Assembly (NCBI GenBank): GCA_964442745.1
Contig: CAYUAI010000014.1
Location: 3,322-67,321, forward strand
Length of the DNA stretch: 64,000 bases
DNA from: CAYUAI01 sp964442745
GTDB lineage: Bacteria; Pseudomonadota; Gammaproteobacteria; S012-40
Direction: 5' to 3'
Under the pieces are notes generated by a model that made no database searches, had not been told where the DNA came from, and worked only from the letters and a program-made list of their open reading frames with translations. Shown one piece after another: positions 1-8,834 of this stretch. The translations under genes and the position numbers were made by a program. Numbering within the stretch: position 1 is the stretch's first letter; each line of letters opens with the position of its first letter.

Positions 1-4
1 GTTA

Positions 5-20
5 GGATCGTGCGCGATCC
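5..20. other. Small hairpin at window edge
   Basis: A perfect inverted repeat, GGATCG / CGATCC around a TGCG loop, lies just upstream of the first gene. It could be the tail of a terminator for a gene outside the window, but no U-tract follows it, so the role is unclear. Confidence 0.3.
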
Positions 21-59
21 TTAAAGATAAACATAACTGAATTTAAGGAGAACGCAGGT

Positions 60-740
60 ATGCGCCTTCTAATCGTAGAAGATGACACCTTATTAGGTGA
101 TGGTATTCGAGCAGGACTCACTCAGGAAGGTTATGCCGTTGACTGGGTAGAAGATGGCAGTCAGGCGGAACTCGCATTACTCACCAATGAATATGAACTG
201 ATGGTATTAGATCTCGGATTACCGAAAGTTTCTGGCCTACAAGTACTCAAACAAGTACGTACCAAGGGTGATGACTTACCAGTCATTATATTAACCGCAC
301 AAGATACCGTTGAAGACCGCGTCAAAGGCCTCGATACCGGTGCAGATGATTACATCACTAAGCCATTTAAACTCGATGAACTTAGCGCCCGTATTCGTGC
401 CTTGCTGCGACGCCGAGGTGGCCGCACCACACCACTGATTACCCATAAAAACCTGGTGGTCGACCCAGCATCACATAGCGTCACCCAGGATGACAATAAA
501 GTGGATATTTCTCCGCGAGAATTTACCATTTTACAGTTGTTATTGGACAACCGAAATAAAGTCATGTCACGCAGTCGTTTGGAAGAAGGTTTATACGCGT
601 GGAATGATGAGGTTGAGAGTAACACGGTGGAAGTGCATATCCACCATATACGTAAAAAACTGGGCGCTGAATTGATTCGCACAATTCGTGGTGTCGGTTA
701 CATCATTGATAAGCCGAAAATTATCAAACCCGCCGCCTAA
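60..740 (+). CDS. OmpR-family response regulator, QseB/PmrA-like
   Basis: A 226-residue DNA-binding response regulator. An N-terminal receiver domain (about 1-115) has the acidic pair D8/D9, the phospho-acceptor D51 in the stretch VLDLGLP, T79 and K101 (TKPF). A winged-helix output domain follows (about 125-220), ending in the usual RTIRGVGYI motif. The start is supported by AAGGAG nine bases upstream. The cognate kinase follows on the same strand after a 185-bp space that holds a palindromic repeat; such pairs are normally closer together. By family it would bind direct repeats at its target promoters once phosphorylated. QseB and PmrA/BasR cannot be told apart by eye, so no symbol is given. 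Confidence 0.9.
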   Translation: MRLLIVEDDTLLGDGIRAGLTQEGYAVDWVEDGSQAELALLTNEYELMVLDLGLPKVSGLQVLKQVRTKGDDLPVIILTAQDTVEDRVKGLDTGADDYITKPFKLDELSARIRALLRRRGGRTTPLITHKNLVVDPASHSVTQDDNKVDISPREFTILQLLLDNRNKVMSRSRLEEGLYAWNDEVESNTVEVHIHHIRKKLGAELIRTIRGVGYIIDKPKIIKPAA

Positions 741-784
741 TACGGAAAAATTAACAACATTCTTATGGATTAGGGTCATGCGAC

Positions 785-827
785 AAGGAATGGCTCTAAT
801 CACATCATCCATACAACCCATTCCTAA
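785..827. repeat. AGGAATGG inverted repeat between regulator and kinase genes
   Basis: AAGGAATGG at 785-793 faces CCCATTCCTAA at 817-827, forming an imperfect hairpin in the 185-bp space between the response regulator and kinase genes. The same AGGAATGG core recurs in at least five other intergenic places in the window, so this looks like a member of a dispersed palindromic family rather than a gene-specific signal. Confidence 0.5.
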
Positions 828-925
828 CCCTCATGAAACAGAGCCAGCGACTATTATCTACACACGGTTGGGCTTCAAGTATGTGCTTCGATATTTAAGT
901 CTATCGTGTAAAAATAAGGAAATTT

Positions 926-2296
926 ATGACACCCTCGATTCGTCGCCAATTATTGTTTATCTTACTCCCCTTTGCTATCCTGATCTGGTTAGTTTCTGGA
1001 CTTTTTAGTTATTTTGATCTCCGCAACGAAATCGAACAACTTGCCGACGCCAAGCTCGTTCAATCCGGTGAAATCCTATTAGCACAAAGCCTGGCGAGCC
1101 AACAACAAGCCACCCCCACTCAGTCACCTCATCTCACCACCACCATTGCTGAAAAATTCTGGCAACACAATCCAAAATATAACAGCCCGCTGGCCTTTCA
1201 AATATGGTTCAAGAATGATTTCCTGTTATTTCGATCGGAAAATTCCCCTCTCTCGCAAATGACCACCCAGCACCAAGGATTGAGTGATGTTTTACTCTCC
1301 GATACGCATTGGCGGATTTTTGCAACACAAAGTCATAATGGACTTATCACCATACAAATCGGAGAAAATGCAACACGGCGTGGGCAACTAGGCCACTCAA
1401 TTATCATGCGCATTATGATGCCATTCATCTTCAGCTTACCGCTATTAGCCTGGTTAGCCTGGTTTAGTATCGGAAAAAGTATGACACCGTTAAAAGTCAT
1501 TGCTAGTGAATTACACCATCGACGCACTAATGATCTTTACCCCGTGAACGACAGCTTAGTCCCCCTAGAAGCCCGCACCATTACCGACTCGATTAATACC
1601 TTGTTGTCACGCTTAAAAAGCACCATTGAAAATGAACGCCGCTTCACCGCCGATGCGGCCCATGAATTACGCACCCCATTGGCGGCACTAAAAACCCATG
1701 CAGAAGTGGCCTTACAAGCCAGCACCCATGAAGAACGCCAACAAGCCTTACGCCAAACAGTCAGGGGAGTGAATCGTGCCACGCGCCTAGTCGAACAACT
1801 GTTAACGCTTGCTCGCCTCGACCCCTCCTCAGGACTCACCAACAAAAAACGCGCCGATTTATTTATTTTAGGCGAAAGTGTACTGAGTGAAGAAGCCCCC
1901 GTCGCCTTTGATAAAAATATTGAAATCAGCCTGCATGGTACCCGAGGCAAATTTATTTCAGGCAATATTGATGCGGTTCGGGTATTAATGCGCAACCTGG
2001 TGGATAATGCGATTCGCTACACACCTGATAACGGCGAAGTACAAGTGATTGTCTCTCGTCAAGAGGAGCAAATTATCCTCAGTGTGGCAGACAGCGGCCC
2101 CGGCATTCCGGTAGAAGATCGGGAAAGAATTTTTAAACGTTTTTTCCGCCGACTTGGCACAAAATCCTCGGGTAGCGGGCTAGGATTATCCATTGTGAGC
2201 CGCATTGTCGATATTCATGGACTACATATTGAACTATCGACCGCCGCAATCGGTGGACTGCAAATCGATGTCACGTTTCCGAAAACCGATGAGTAA
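926..2296 (+). CDS. Sensor histidine kinase, QseC-like
   Basis: A 456-residue membrane histidine kinase, partner of the upstream response regulator. Two membrane segments (about 11-29 and 162-182) bracket a periplasmic sensor region of about 130 residues. Then come a HisKA domain with phospho-acceptor H246 in AAHELRTPLAAL, and a HATPase domain with N-box NLVDNAIRY (358-365 region), G1 box DSGPGIP (389-395) and G2 box SGSGLGLS (415-422). The ATG is preceded by AAGGA at a normal distance. Its stop codon is three bases from the stop of the convergent ankyrin gene. The signal sensed cannot be read from the sequence. Confidence 0.9.
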   Translation: MTPSIRRQLLFILLPFAILIWLVSGLFSYFDLRNEIEQLADAKLVQSGEILLAQSLASQQQATPTQSPHLTTTIAEKFWQHNPKYNSPLAFQIWFKNDFLLFRSENSPLSQMTTQHQGLSDVLLSDTHWRIFATQSHNGLITIQIGENATRRGQLGHSIIMRIMMPFIFSLPLLAWLAWFSIGKSMTPLKVIASELHHRRTNDLYPVNDSLVPLEARTITDSINTLLSRLKSTIENERRFTADAAHELRTPLAALKTHAEVALQASTHEERQQALRQTVRGVNRATRLVEQLLTLARLDPSSGLTNKKRADLFILGESVLSEEAPVAFDKNIEISLHGTRGKFISGNIDAVRVLMRNLVDNAIRYTPDNGEVQVIVSRQEEQIILSVADSGPGIPVEDRERIFKRFFRRLGTKSSGSGLGLSIVSRIVDIHGLHIELSTAAIGGLQIDVTFPKTDE

Positions 2297-2299
2297 AAC

Positions 2300-3121
2300 T
2301 TATTCAGAGGTGGCTTCTTTCGCGGCCTCTGTTCCCCCCCCTTCGACTGGCTCACCCTCTTTATTCTCTGTTCCAGGTTCGCTCATTGCCGCTTCTTCCA
2401 GCGCACTGACAATTGCTTCACTATTTTCACCACTGGCATTTGACAGCGCCGTCAGGCCCGTTTCAGTGGCCAGGCTAATATCGGCGCCTTTGACGATCAA
2501 TAACTGAACGATCGCTAAATGACTTTGATTCGCCGCCTGCATTAAAGGGGTCATGCCTTGCTCTGTCGTGGCGTCGATATCAGCCCCTCGACCAATTAAC
2601 AGCGGCGCCATTTTTTCTCGGCCGAAATAGGCAGCATGGTGCAATGCTGTCACGCCATCGGTTGTTTTGGCATTCACATCCACCCCCCGCGATAGCAGTA
2701 ATGACACCATGTCGACTTGCCCCTGATACACGGCATAAATTAATGCCGTTGCCCCATCTTTGGCTTTGACATTAATATCCGCCCCTAGATTAAATAGCTC
2801 TTTAAAAATTGCCAAGCGCCCTTGCATAGCTGCGCTCAACAAAGGAGTACGACCGCCCTTATCGACCACATTCACTTCCGCGCCTTCCGAAAGCAGATAT
2901 TTGACAATACTGATATTGCCATAGTATACCGCCCCCATCAGCGCGGTTTTACCATAGGCATTGGTGGCATTAACGTCGGCACCCACCATCAATGCCGATT
3001 TTAACTGATTTAAACGTCCTTCCCGTGCCGCCGCCAGTAATTCAGTATTGGGCTCACCCGCCTGGACTGAGGAAATGCAACATAGCATTATTAACGGTAA
3101 AAACTGCCAAGTTTTTTGCAT
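2300..3121 (-). CDS. Exported ankyrin-repeat protein
   Basis: About 273 residues. A hydrophobic signal peptide ending near SSVQA is followed by about seven 33-residue ankyrin repeats with the usual G-TPL/TALM and GADVN landmarks (for example GKTALMGAVYYGN, GRTPLLSAAMQGR, GVTALHHAAYFGR). The C-terminal 25 residues are acidic and low-complexity (Glu, Gly, Pro). Ankyrin repeats mediate protein-protein binding; here that would be in the periplasm or outside the cell, since the protein carries a signal peptide. I take the ATG at 3121 as the start because it puts the signal peptide at the N-terminus; an ATG four codons earlier (3133) is also possible. No partner can be named from the context. Confidence 0.8.
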   Translation of the reverse strand: MQKTWQFLPLIMLCCISSVQAGEPNTELLAAAREGRLNQLKSALMVGADVNATNAYGKTALMGAVYYGNISIVKYLLSEGAEVNVVDKGGRTPLLSAAMQGRLAIFKELFNLGADINVKAKDGATALIYAVYQGQVDMVSLLLSRGVDVNAKTTDGVTALHHAAYFGREKMAPLLIGRGADIDATTEQGMTPLMQAANQSHLAIVQLLIVKGADISLATETGLTALSNASGENSEAIVSALEEAAMSEPGTENKEGEPVEGGGTEAAKEATSE

Positions 3122-3253
3122 TATTAAAATCATCTGCTATAAAAACGCTCATCCGCCCACCATTGCAGGACATATTATTAACGTCTATTGCCTATATCAC
3201 TTGAACTTTCGCAATATTTGTGTCAATTAGAAGCACTCGATGACAGCCAACCC

Positions 3254-4090
3254 ATGTGGATCATTATGCATTTATTAAATATTCAAGAATCCGTTCGAAA
3301 AGCACTCACAGAAGATTTAGGGGGGGGCGATATTACCGCTCAACTGCTGCCGGATAACCGCCAGGTCAAAGCCACCATCATCACCCGAGAACGCTGCATA
3401 CTCTGCGGGCAAACCTGGCTCGAACAAAGTTTTTTCAGTTTGGATCCTCGCATTAATATTCAATGGTTTGTCAAGGAGGGAGACCACCTAGAAAAAGAGA
3501 CGCTGCTTTGTGAATTAACCGGCGCCGCACGCGCTTTATTGAGTGCCGAGCGTACCGCGCTTAATTTTTTACAAACCTTGTCCGGCACCGCCACTCGGGT
3601 CAATCAATATGTCAACGCCATCGCTGAAGAAAAAGCTCAAATACTAGACACCCGAAAAACCATTCCCGGCCTGCGCCAAGCCCAAAAATATGCGGTACAA
3701 TGCGGCGGCGGCAAGAATCATCGCATGGGTTTGTATGATGGAATTTTAATCAAAGAAAATCATATTTTGGCGACAGGAGGTATTACTCAAGCGATTGAAA
3801 AAGCCCGCTTGTTATCCTCATCATTGCCAATCGAAGTCGAAGTTGAAGACCTCGATCAACTGAAGGAAGCACTCACCGCTAAAGCCGATATTATTTTATT
3901 GGATAATATGCATATTGCGATGCTCACCGAAGCCGTTGCCATCACTAACCAACAAGCGAAACTAGAAGCCTCTGGCGGCATTGATTTACAAAATGTCAAA
4001 GCCATCGCGGCCACCGGTATTGATTTTATTTCCATCGGTGAAATGACTAAAAATATAACCGCCATCGATTTATCCATGCGCATTAAGTAA
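3254..4090 (+). CDS. nadC: Nicotinate-nucleotide pyrophosphorylase (quinolinate phosphoribosyltransferase)
   Basis: Makes nicotinic acid mononucleotide, CO2 and PPi from quinolinate and PRPP, the entry to NAD in de novo synthesis. Family landmarks are all visible: the N-terminal EDLGGGDIT, RTALNFLQTLSGTAT, the substrate-binding DTRKTIPGLR, the KYAVQCGGGKNHRMGLYDG stretch, EVEVE, LLDNM, EASGGI and the C-terminal DFISIGEMTK. Length (about 278) is normal. The start could be ATG 3254 or ATG 3266; neither has a strong ribosome binding site. The gene ends 14 bp before proS on the same strand, so the two may be cotranscribed. nadA and nadB are not in the window. Confidence 0.93.
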   Translation: MWIIMHLLNIQESVRKALTEDLGGGDITAQLLPDNRQVKATIITRERCILCGQTWLEQSFFSLDPRINIQWFVKEGDHLEKETLLCELTGAARALLSAERTALNFLQTLSGTATRVNQYVNAIAEEKAQILDTRKTIPGLRQAQKYAVQCGGGKNHRMGLYDGILIKENHILATGGITQAIEKARLLSSSLPIEVEVEDLDQLKEALTAKADIILLDNMHIAMLTEAVAITNQQAKLEASGGIDLQNVKAIAATGIDFISIGEMTKNITAIDLSMRIK

Positions 4091-4104
4091 CTTAAGGATT
4101 TCCC

Positions 4105-5817
4105 ATGCGAACCACACAGATTTTAATTCCTACCACCAAAGAAACCCCTGCGGATGCAGAAATCATTAGCCATCAATTGATGTTACGCGCTGGCTTAATT
4201 CGCAAACTCGCCACGGGTTTATATAGTTGGCTGCCTCTCGGCCTGCGGGTACTACGTCGGGTAGAAACCATCGTGCGTCAGGAAATGCACCGCGCTGGCG
4301 CCCAAGAAGTGCTGATGCCAGCCATTCAGCCCAGTGAATTGTGGCAAGACTCCGGACGCTGGGAACAGTTTGGCCCCGAGTTGCTGCGCCTTAAAGATCG
4401 CCATCAACGCGAGTTTTGTTTTGGACCCACCCACGAAGAAGTGATTACCGACCTGGTGCGCCGAGAAATTCGCAGCCACAAGCAGCTACCGGCCACTTTT
4501 TTCCAAATTCAAACGAAATTCCGCGATGAAATTCGCCCACGATTTGGGGTCATGCGTGCCCGTGAATTCATTATGAAAGATGCGTATTCATTTCATGTCG
4601 ATGAAAAATCTTTAGCAGAAACTTATGACACGATGTTTAAAGCCTACTGTCGAATATTTAAACGACTGGGACTAAATTACCGTCCAGTACAAGCCGATAC
4701 AGGCAGTATTGGCGGCCATGTTTCTCATGAATTTCATGTCTTAGCCGAAGCGGGCGAAGACCAAATCGCCTTCAGTACCGACAGCGATTATGCAGCCAAT
4801 GTTGAATTAGCTCAAACAGTTGCTCCACCATTGGCACGACCTGCAGGCAAGCTGAGCCTAACCCATGTCAGTACACCGAACATACAAAGCATTGAACAAG
4901 TTTGCCAATTTCTCAATGTGGCCGTTTCGCAAACGGTGAAAACCCTGCTTGTCAAAGGTGCCACCACCGAGGTGGTGGCATTGTTATTAAGAGGCGACCA
5001 TCAACTTAATGAAATAAAAGCAGAAAAACTGCCTGATGTGGATCAACCATTAACATTTGCGACGGAAGCAGAGGTCAACGTCGTCGCGAATTGCTCGGTA
5101 GGCTCGATTGGACCGGTGGGGCTATCTATCCCCATCATTGCCGACCATAGCTTAATCAATTTGGCAGATTTTGTCTGCGGTGCGAATCAGGACGACCAAC
5201 ATTTGACTGGCGTCAATTGGGTTAAAGACTTACCCGAACCTCGCTTTGCAGATTTGCGTAACGTGGTGGAAGGTGATGCCAGCCCAGACCAGCAAGGCAC
5301 TCTAAAAATAGGCCGAGGTATTGAAGTGGGGCATATTTTTCAATTGGGTCAGAAATATTCACAGGCCATGAATGCTAGCGTCTTGGATGAAAATGGAAAA
5401 TCGACCATTGTCACCATGGGATGTTATGGGATTGGCATTTCTCGCATTGTGGCGGCCGCGGTCGAGCAGAATTTTGATGACAAGGGCATTATTTGGACGG
5501 ATAGTCTAGCGCCTTTTGACCTCATTTTACTACCGATGAACATGCATAAATCAGAAAAAGTACGAGAAACCGCAGAAGCCTTATATAGCCAATTGCAAGC
5601 GCTTGGTTTTGAGGTGCTCTTTGACGATCGCAAGGAACGAGCCGGTGTGATGTTTGCCGATGCGGAACTGATCGGTATTCCCCACCGGCTTACCATCGGC
5701 GATAAAAGCCTAGCCAATGGCTATGTCGATTATTTAAATCGCCGCACCATGCAATCAGAACCGATTGCCATCGATCAACTCATAGACTTTGTCAAACAAA
5801 CCATAAAACGAGAATAG
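4105..5817 (+). CDS. proS: Prolyl-tRNA synthetase, bacterial type
   Basis: A 570-residue class II aminoacyl-tRNA synthetase that charges tRNA-Pro. The N-terminal catalytic core carries the motif-2 region KFRDEIRPRFGVMRAREF and the motif-3 region GCYGIGISRIVAAAVEQ. Between them (about residues 220-410) is the INS-type cis-editing domain that clears Ala-tRNA-Pro in the bacterial form. The C-terminal anticodon-binding domain has the usual DDRKERAGVMFADAELIG stretch. AAGGA lies upstream of the ATG at proper spacing. The gene sits between nadC and a lytic transglycosylase (12 bp downstream) in the same direction. Confidence 0.97.
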   Translation: MRTTQILIPTTKETPADAEIISHQLMLRAGLIRKLATGLYSWLPLGLRVLRRVETIVRQEMHRAGAQEVLMPAIQPSELWQDSGRWEQFGPELLRLKDRHQREFCFGPTHEEVITDLVRREIRSHKQLPATFFQIQTKFRDEIRPRFGVMRAREFIMKDAYSFHVDEKSLAETYDTMFKAYCRIFKRLGLNYRPVQADTGSIGGHVSHEFHVLAEAGEDQIAFSTDSDYAANVELAQTVAPPLARPAGKLSLTHVSTPNIQSIEQVCQFLNVAVSQTVKTLLVKGATTEVVALLLRGDHQLNEIKAEKLPDVDQPLTFATEAEVNVVANCSVGSIGPVGLSIPIIADHSLINLADFVCGANQDDQHLTGVNWVKDLPEPRFADLRNVVEGDASPDQQGTLKIGRGIEVGHIFQLGQKYSQAMNASVLDENGKSTIVTMGCYGIGISRIVAAAVEQNFDDKGIIWTDSLAPFDLILLPMNMHKSEKVRETAEALYSQLQALGFEVLFDDRKERAGVMFADAELIGIPHRLTIGDKSLANGYVDYLNRRTMQSEPIAIDQLIDFVKQTIKRE

Positions 5818-5829
5818 TTAAACCACACT

Positions 5830-6414
5830 ATGCGTGATGCAATCAATTCGATTATTTGTCTGCTATTAGTATACGGAATCATGGGATATCAGGTCCCGGC
5901 GCAGGCATCACTCATTGATGATGATACGCTATTTTCCCAACATCTGAAAAAAGTGGTACAAGAAACCAAAAGCTTTAGCGATCCCTTTGAAGCGCAAGTC
6001 TGGTTTACCGACATGGCACGCCGCCTAAAAAAACGTGTCCCCAATGTCGTGGATCGTCTAAACCTATTGAGTATTGTGCATACCGAAGCGCATCAAACCA
6101 ATCTCCCTCCAGAACTCATACTCGCCGTCATCGATGTGGAAAGTAATTTTGATCGGTGGGCGATTTCCCGTGTCGGCGCCCGAGGTTTAATGCAAATCAT
6201 GCCATTTTGGAAAAAAGAAATTGGCAAAACAGGGGATAATTTATTTCATGTGCAAACCAACTTACGCTTTGGCTGTACTATTTTGCGTAGATACCTTGAT
6301 AGAGAGCGCGGTAATATTGTCAGAGCCTTGGGTCGATATAACGGTAGCTTAGGAAGTTATCGCTACCCAAGCCTGGTGATGTCAGCCATGCGCAAACGAT
6401 GGCGCCGACCTTAA
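5830..6414 (+). CDS. Exported lytic transglycosylase (SLT domain)
   Basis: A 194-residue protein with an N-terminal signal peptide (cleavage near VPAQA, residue 26) and a C-terminal SLT/goose-lysozyme-like domain from about residue 85. The likely catalytic glutamate is E104 in AVIDVESNFD, followed by the conserved GARGLMQIMP and, later, RYNGS. Such enzymes cleave the MurNAc-GlcNAc bond of peptidoglycan to form 1,6-anhydro products. It begins 12 bp after proS, suggesting readthrough from that gene, although the functions are unrelated. It is short compared with Slt70 or MltE-type enzymes with extra domains, so essentially it is only the catalytic domain with a 60-residue lead. Confidence 0.88.
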   Translation: MRDAINSIICLLLVYGIMGYQVPAQASLIDDDTLFSQHLKKVVQETKSFSDPFEAQVWFTDMARRLKKRVPNVVDRLNLLSIVHTEAHQTNLPPELILAVIDVESNFDRWAISRVGARGLMQIMPFWKKEIGKTGDNLFHVQTNLRFGCTILRRYLDRERGNIVRALGRYNGSLGSYRYPSLVMSAMRKRWRRP

Positions 6415-6422
6415 AAGCGGCG

Positions 6423-6472
6423 TTGATTAAAAAACAATTAATAGCTTGGCGATCAGTTTGTTTTTCAATCAA
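6423..6472. terminator. AT-rich hairpin between convergent genes
   Basis: TTGATTAAAAAACAA (6423-6437) pairs with TTGTTTTTCAATCAA (6458-6472) at 14 of 15 positions around a 20-nt loop. It lies between the ends of the transglycosylase and the convergent small membrane protein gene. Position suggests a two-way terminator, but the stem is AT-rich and the loop long. Confidence 0.4.
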
Positions 6473-6513
6473 ATAACATCTCAATTTTTTGCCTCATCGT
6501 TTAGCGCTTACCA

Positions 6514-6738
6514 CTACTTACCGTGAAAGAAATGCAAAAATTGGCAATGCACCTTAATACCTACAACCACATGATAAAAAGGGTCCCAGGCTATCATATC
6601 TGTCACCAAAAAGTAGATTGCAAAAATTGAAAACCAAGTGGCTGGCAATGCAATGATAAACGACATCATCACCAATAATGTACCTAATATGATGCGTGTA
6701 ATTCGATCGAATTCATGTATTTTACCTAACATATTCAT
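6514..6738 (-). CDS. Small membrane protein, DUF2892/YgaP-like
   Basis: A 74-residue protein with two hydrophobic segments (about 12-30 and 34-50) followed by a short polar tail. The pattern R-ITR-ILG-LL then a second membrane helix and WDPFYH resembles the DUF2892 family, a two-helix domain found alone or fused to rhodanese in YgaP. The start is supported by AGGAG seven bases upstream of the ATG. Function is unknown. It stands alone, convergent with the transglycosylase gene. Confidence 0.65.
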   Translation of the reverse strand: MNMLGKIHEFDRITRIILGTLLVMMSFIIALPATWFSIFAIYFLVTDMIAWDPFYHVVVGIKVHCQFLHFFHGK

Positions 6739-6774
6739 GATATAGCTCCTGACATTCTAGTCACCAGAGAATGC

Positions 6775-6811
6775 TTAGGAATGAACACACAATAATCTCT
6801 CTCATTCCTTA
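6775..6811. repeat. Partial copy of the AGGAATG repeat element
   Basis: TTAGGAATGAACACACAATAA begins here in two parts: TTAGGAATGAACA then CACAATAA. It matches the left end of the element at 8651 except at three positions. It closes with CATTCCTTA at 6803-6811, so the unit is a 37-bp imperfect palindrome. It lies in the 315-bp space between the small membrane protein gene and zwf, just upstream of the membrane protein's ribosome binding site. Confidence 0.55.
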
Positions 6812-6970
6812 CAAATAAATCAAGCAACGGCTATACCACATTATTTTTCAAGAGGCAGACAAAATGAACCCATCAAGCGATGTGAAGTATCGCTTTTAGA
6901 GGTATTAGGGTAAAATAGGAGTATTATTGAACTGACACAAACAACGGACCGTCAATTTATTGATGAAGCT

Positions 6971-7006
6971 AAGGATGGAAAATGAACCGATTCATTTTCC
7001 ATCCTT
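6971..7006. repeat. Perfect 16-bp inverted repeat downstream of zwf
   Basis: AAGGATGGAAAATGAA and its exact complement flank a CCGA loop. It lies 48 bp past the zwf stop codon. In zwf's direction the T-tract precedes rather than follows the stem, so this is not a canonical intrinsic terminator, though a stem of this strength could still stop or protect the transcript. Its AAGGATGG ends resemble the AGGAATGG repeat family. The rest of 6812-7053 shows nothing else. Confidence 0.55.
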
Positions 7007-7053
7007 AAAAAAACAGCATAAGTATTAATCGGCCTGCGGATACCCGCTCAATA

Positions 7054-8541
7054 TTACTCCGGCAACAAAGAATGCCGCCAAAATTGATCTTCTCTCTCAA
7101 ACATACGACGCGTCTCTTGCGGCCCCCAAGTTCCCGCATGATAGGTATGAATATAATCTCGTTCCATCGCCCAAACACGTAATACGGGGTCAACCACTTG
7201 CCAAGCCCATTCCACTTCATCGTACCTAAGAAATAAGGTACGATCGCCTTCGATGACATCTAACAACAAGTCTTCATAAGCATCAAAGGCCGCTTCGTTA
7301 TCTAAACGAAAACTCGCGTCTAAACTGGTAGTACGGGTTTTCATTTCCAAACCAGGCTCTTTCACCTGCATTTCCATGCGCAAACATTCATGCGGCTGAA
7401 TTCCCAGCAATACCCAGTCAGGTTTCAGTTTTTCTACCGGTGTATTGCGAAATAAATGTTGTGGCGGTGCTTTAAAACGGATGGCAATTTGTGACTGGGT
7501 TTCTGCCATCCGTTTACCAGTACGAAGATAAAAAGGCACACCACGCCATCGCCAGTTATCAATATACAACTTCATAGCAGCGTACGTCTCTGTTGTACTG
7601 TCGGGCAACACGCCTTCTTCTTCTGTATAACTATTGACTTTGACGCCGTCAATCATGCCGCTGGTATATTGCGCACGAAAAGTCTGAGCGTGTACCGCAC
7701 TTTGAGGAATCGGTCGTATTGATTTTAACACCTTGACTTTTTCATCACGCAAAGATTCTGCATCCATGGAGGCCGGTGGCTCCATGGCAACCAAAGTCAA
7801 CAGTTGCAATAAATGACTTTGAATCATGTCACGTAAAGCACCCGCCCCTTCATAATATTCCGCCCGGCCACCAATACCTAATGTCTCTGAGTGGGTGATT
7901 TGCACATGATCAATATAATTTCTATTCCATAGTGGCTCCATCATGACATTAGCAAACCGAAACACTAAAATATTTTGCACGGTACCTTTCCCAAGGTAAT
8001 GATCAATACGATACACCTGGTGTTCTTTTAGGTAATGGTGCATACGTTTTTGCAACATCTCAGCGCTTTCTAAATCATAACCGAACGGTTTTTCAATAAT
8101 GACACGCCGCCAACCATGCTCTTCAGAGGTCAGGCCTTGTTGAGCTAATTTTTCAGTCACGACACCAAACTCAGAAGGGTGTAATGCCATGTAAAATGCG
8201 GCATTACTCGGCAATTCTGGATTGTTCTCCAGCAAATTTTTTAATTGCTCAAATGTGTGGCTATCACTGATATCGCCATGTAAAAAACGTAACTTTTCAC
8301 GAAAACGGTCAAACACTTCTTCGATAATGCCATCGCGAGCACGCTCGCTAATCATTTGCCGCACTTCATCAACCCAAGCTTGTTGACTACGTTCGCGCCG
8401 CGAAATTGCTAAAATAACAGTGCCTTCAGGAAGGCGATTAGCCGCATCTAAATGATAAAGCGCGGGCATTAATTTTAATCGTGATAAATTTCCTGTTGCA
8501 CCAAATATCACATATGTACAAGGTTCAATAGCCTGTGACAT
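7054..8541 (-). CDS. zwf: Glucose-6-phosphate 1-dehydrogenase
   Basis: Oxidises glucose 6-phosphate to 6-phosphogluconolactone with NADP+, the first step of the oxidative pentose phosphate pathway. The protein (495 residues) has the nucleotide-binding start FGATGNLSRLKLMPALY, the EKPFG motif, and the active-site signature RIDHYLGKGTVQN, in which the glutamate usual after LGK is a glycine. Later family motifs FYLRTGKRM and DASF-LD are present. The start at 8541 is chosen because GGAGG sits just upstream; an in-frame ATG 14 codons earlier lacks this. gnd lies upstream on the same strand, separated by about 290 bp of repeat-bearing sequence. No 6-phosphogluconolactonase gene is visible in the window. 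Confidence 0.96.
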   Translation of the reverse strand: MSQAIEPCTYVIFGATGNLSRLKLMPALYHLDAANRLPEGTVILAISRRERSQQAWVDEVRQMISERARDGIIEEVFDRFREKLRFLHGDISDSHTFEQLKNLLENNPELPSNAAFYMALHPSEFGVVTEKLAQQGLTSEEHGWRRVIIEKPFGYDLESAEMLQKRMHHYLKEHQVYRIDHYLGKGTVQNILVFRFANVMMEPLWNRNYIDHVQITHSETLGIGGRAEYYEGAGALRDMIQSHLLQLLTLVAMEPPASMDAESLRDEKVKVLKSIRPIPQSAVHAQTFRAQYTSGMIDGVKVNSYTEEEGVLPDSTTETYAAMKLYIDNWRWRGVPFYLRTGKRMAETQSQIAIRFKAPPQHLFRNTPVEKLKPDWVLLGIQPHECLRMEMQVKEPGLEMKTRTTSLDASFRLDNEAAFDAYEDLLLDVIEGDRTLFLRYDEVEWAWQVVDPVLRVWAMERDYIHTYHAGTWGPQETRRMFEREDQFWRHSLLPE

Positions 8542-8561
8542 GTATTTCCTCCATATTTTCT

Positions 8562-8589
8562 TAAGGAATGGGCGCATGCCCATTCCTTA
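8562..8589. repeat. Perfect palindrome with AGGAATGGGC arms, upstream of zwf
   Basis: TAAGGAATGGGC and its exact complement flank a GCAT loop, directly upstream of the zwf ribosome binding site. The arms match the ends of the larger element at 8651-8832. It could fold in the zwf leader RNA. Confidence 0.6.
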
Positions 8590-8650
8590 GCGCTCATATT
8601 TAGCTTGTATTCACCCATCTCTTAAGTCACGTACCCAAAAATTCATCACC

Positions 8651-8832
8651 TAAGGAATGGGCACACAATAACTTCCCGGTTTCGCCTCCCATCTTCCGCC
8701 TGTCTTCGCCCGTTCTTCCATCACAAAAGCTCGAAATAGAACGACTATTCCTGCACTTTTGTTCACTCAGAACGAACCAATACAAAGCCAATCTGGGCGC
8801 TAAACAGGGAAGTTATTACATGCCTATTCCTA
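8651..8832. mobile_element. MITE-like element in the gnd-zwf spacer
   Basis: About 182 bp bounded by long imperfect terminal inverted repeats. Reading inwards, the left arm begins TAAGGAATGGGCACACAATA then ACTTCCCGGTTT; the right arm, on the other strand, begins TTAGGAATAGGCATGTAATA then ACTTCCCTGTTT. That gives 26 matches in 32 positions. The interior carries no reading frame of note. The right end abuts the gnd stop codon (8835). This has the form of a non-autonomous transposable element or a structured repeat; no transposase is present and no target duplication is obvious. Confidence 0.55.
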
Positions 8833-8834
8833 AG

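Noticed and set aside
688..1008. 106-codon frame between the response regulator and kinase genes
   Set aside because: It overlaps both real genes in another frame, has no signal or motif, and covers an intergenic palindromic repeat.
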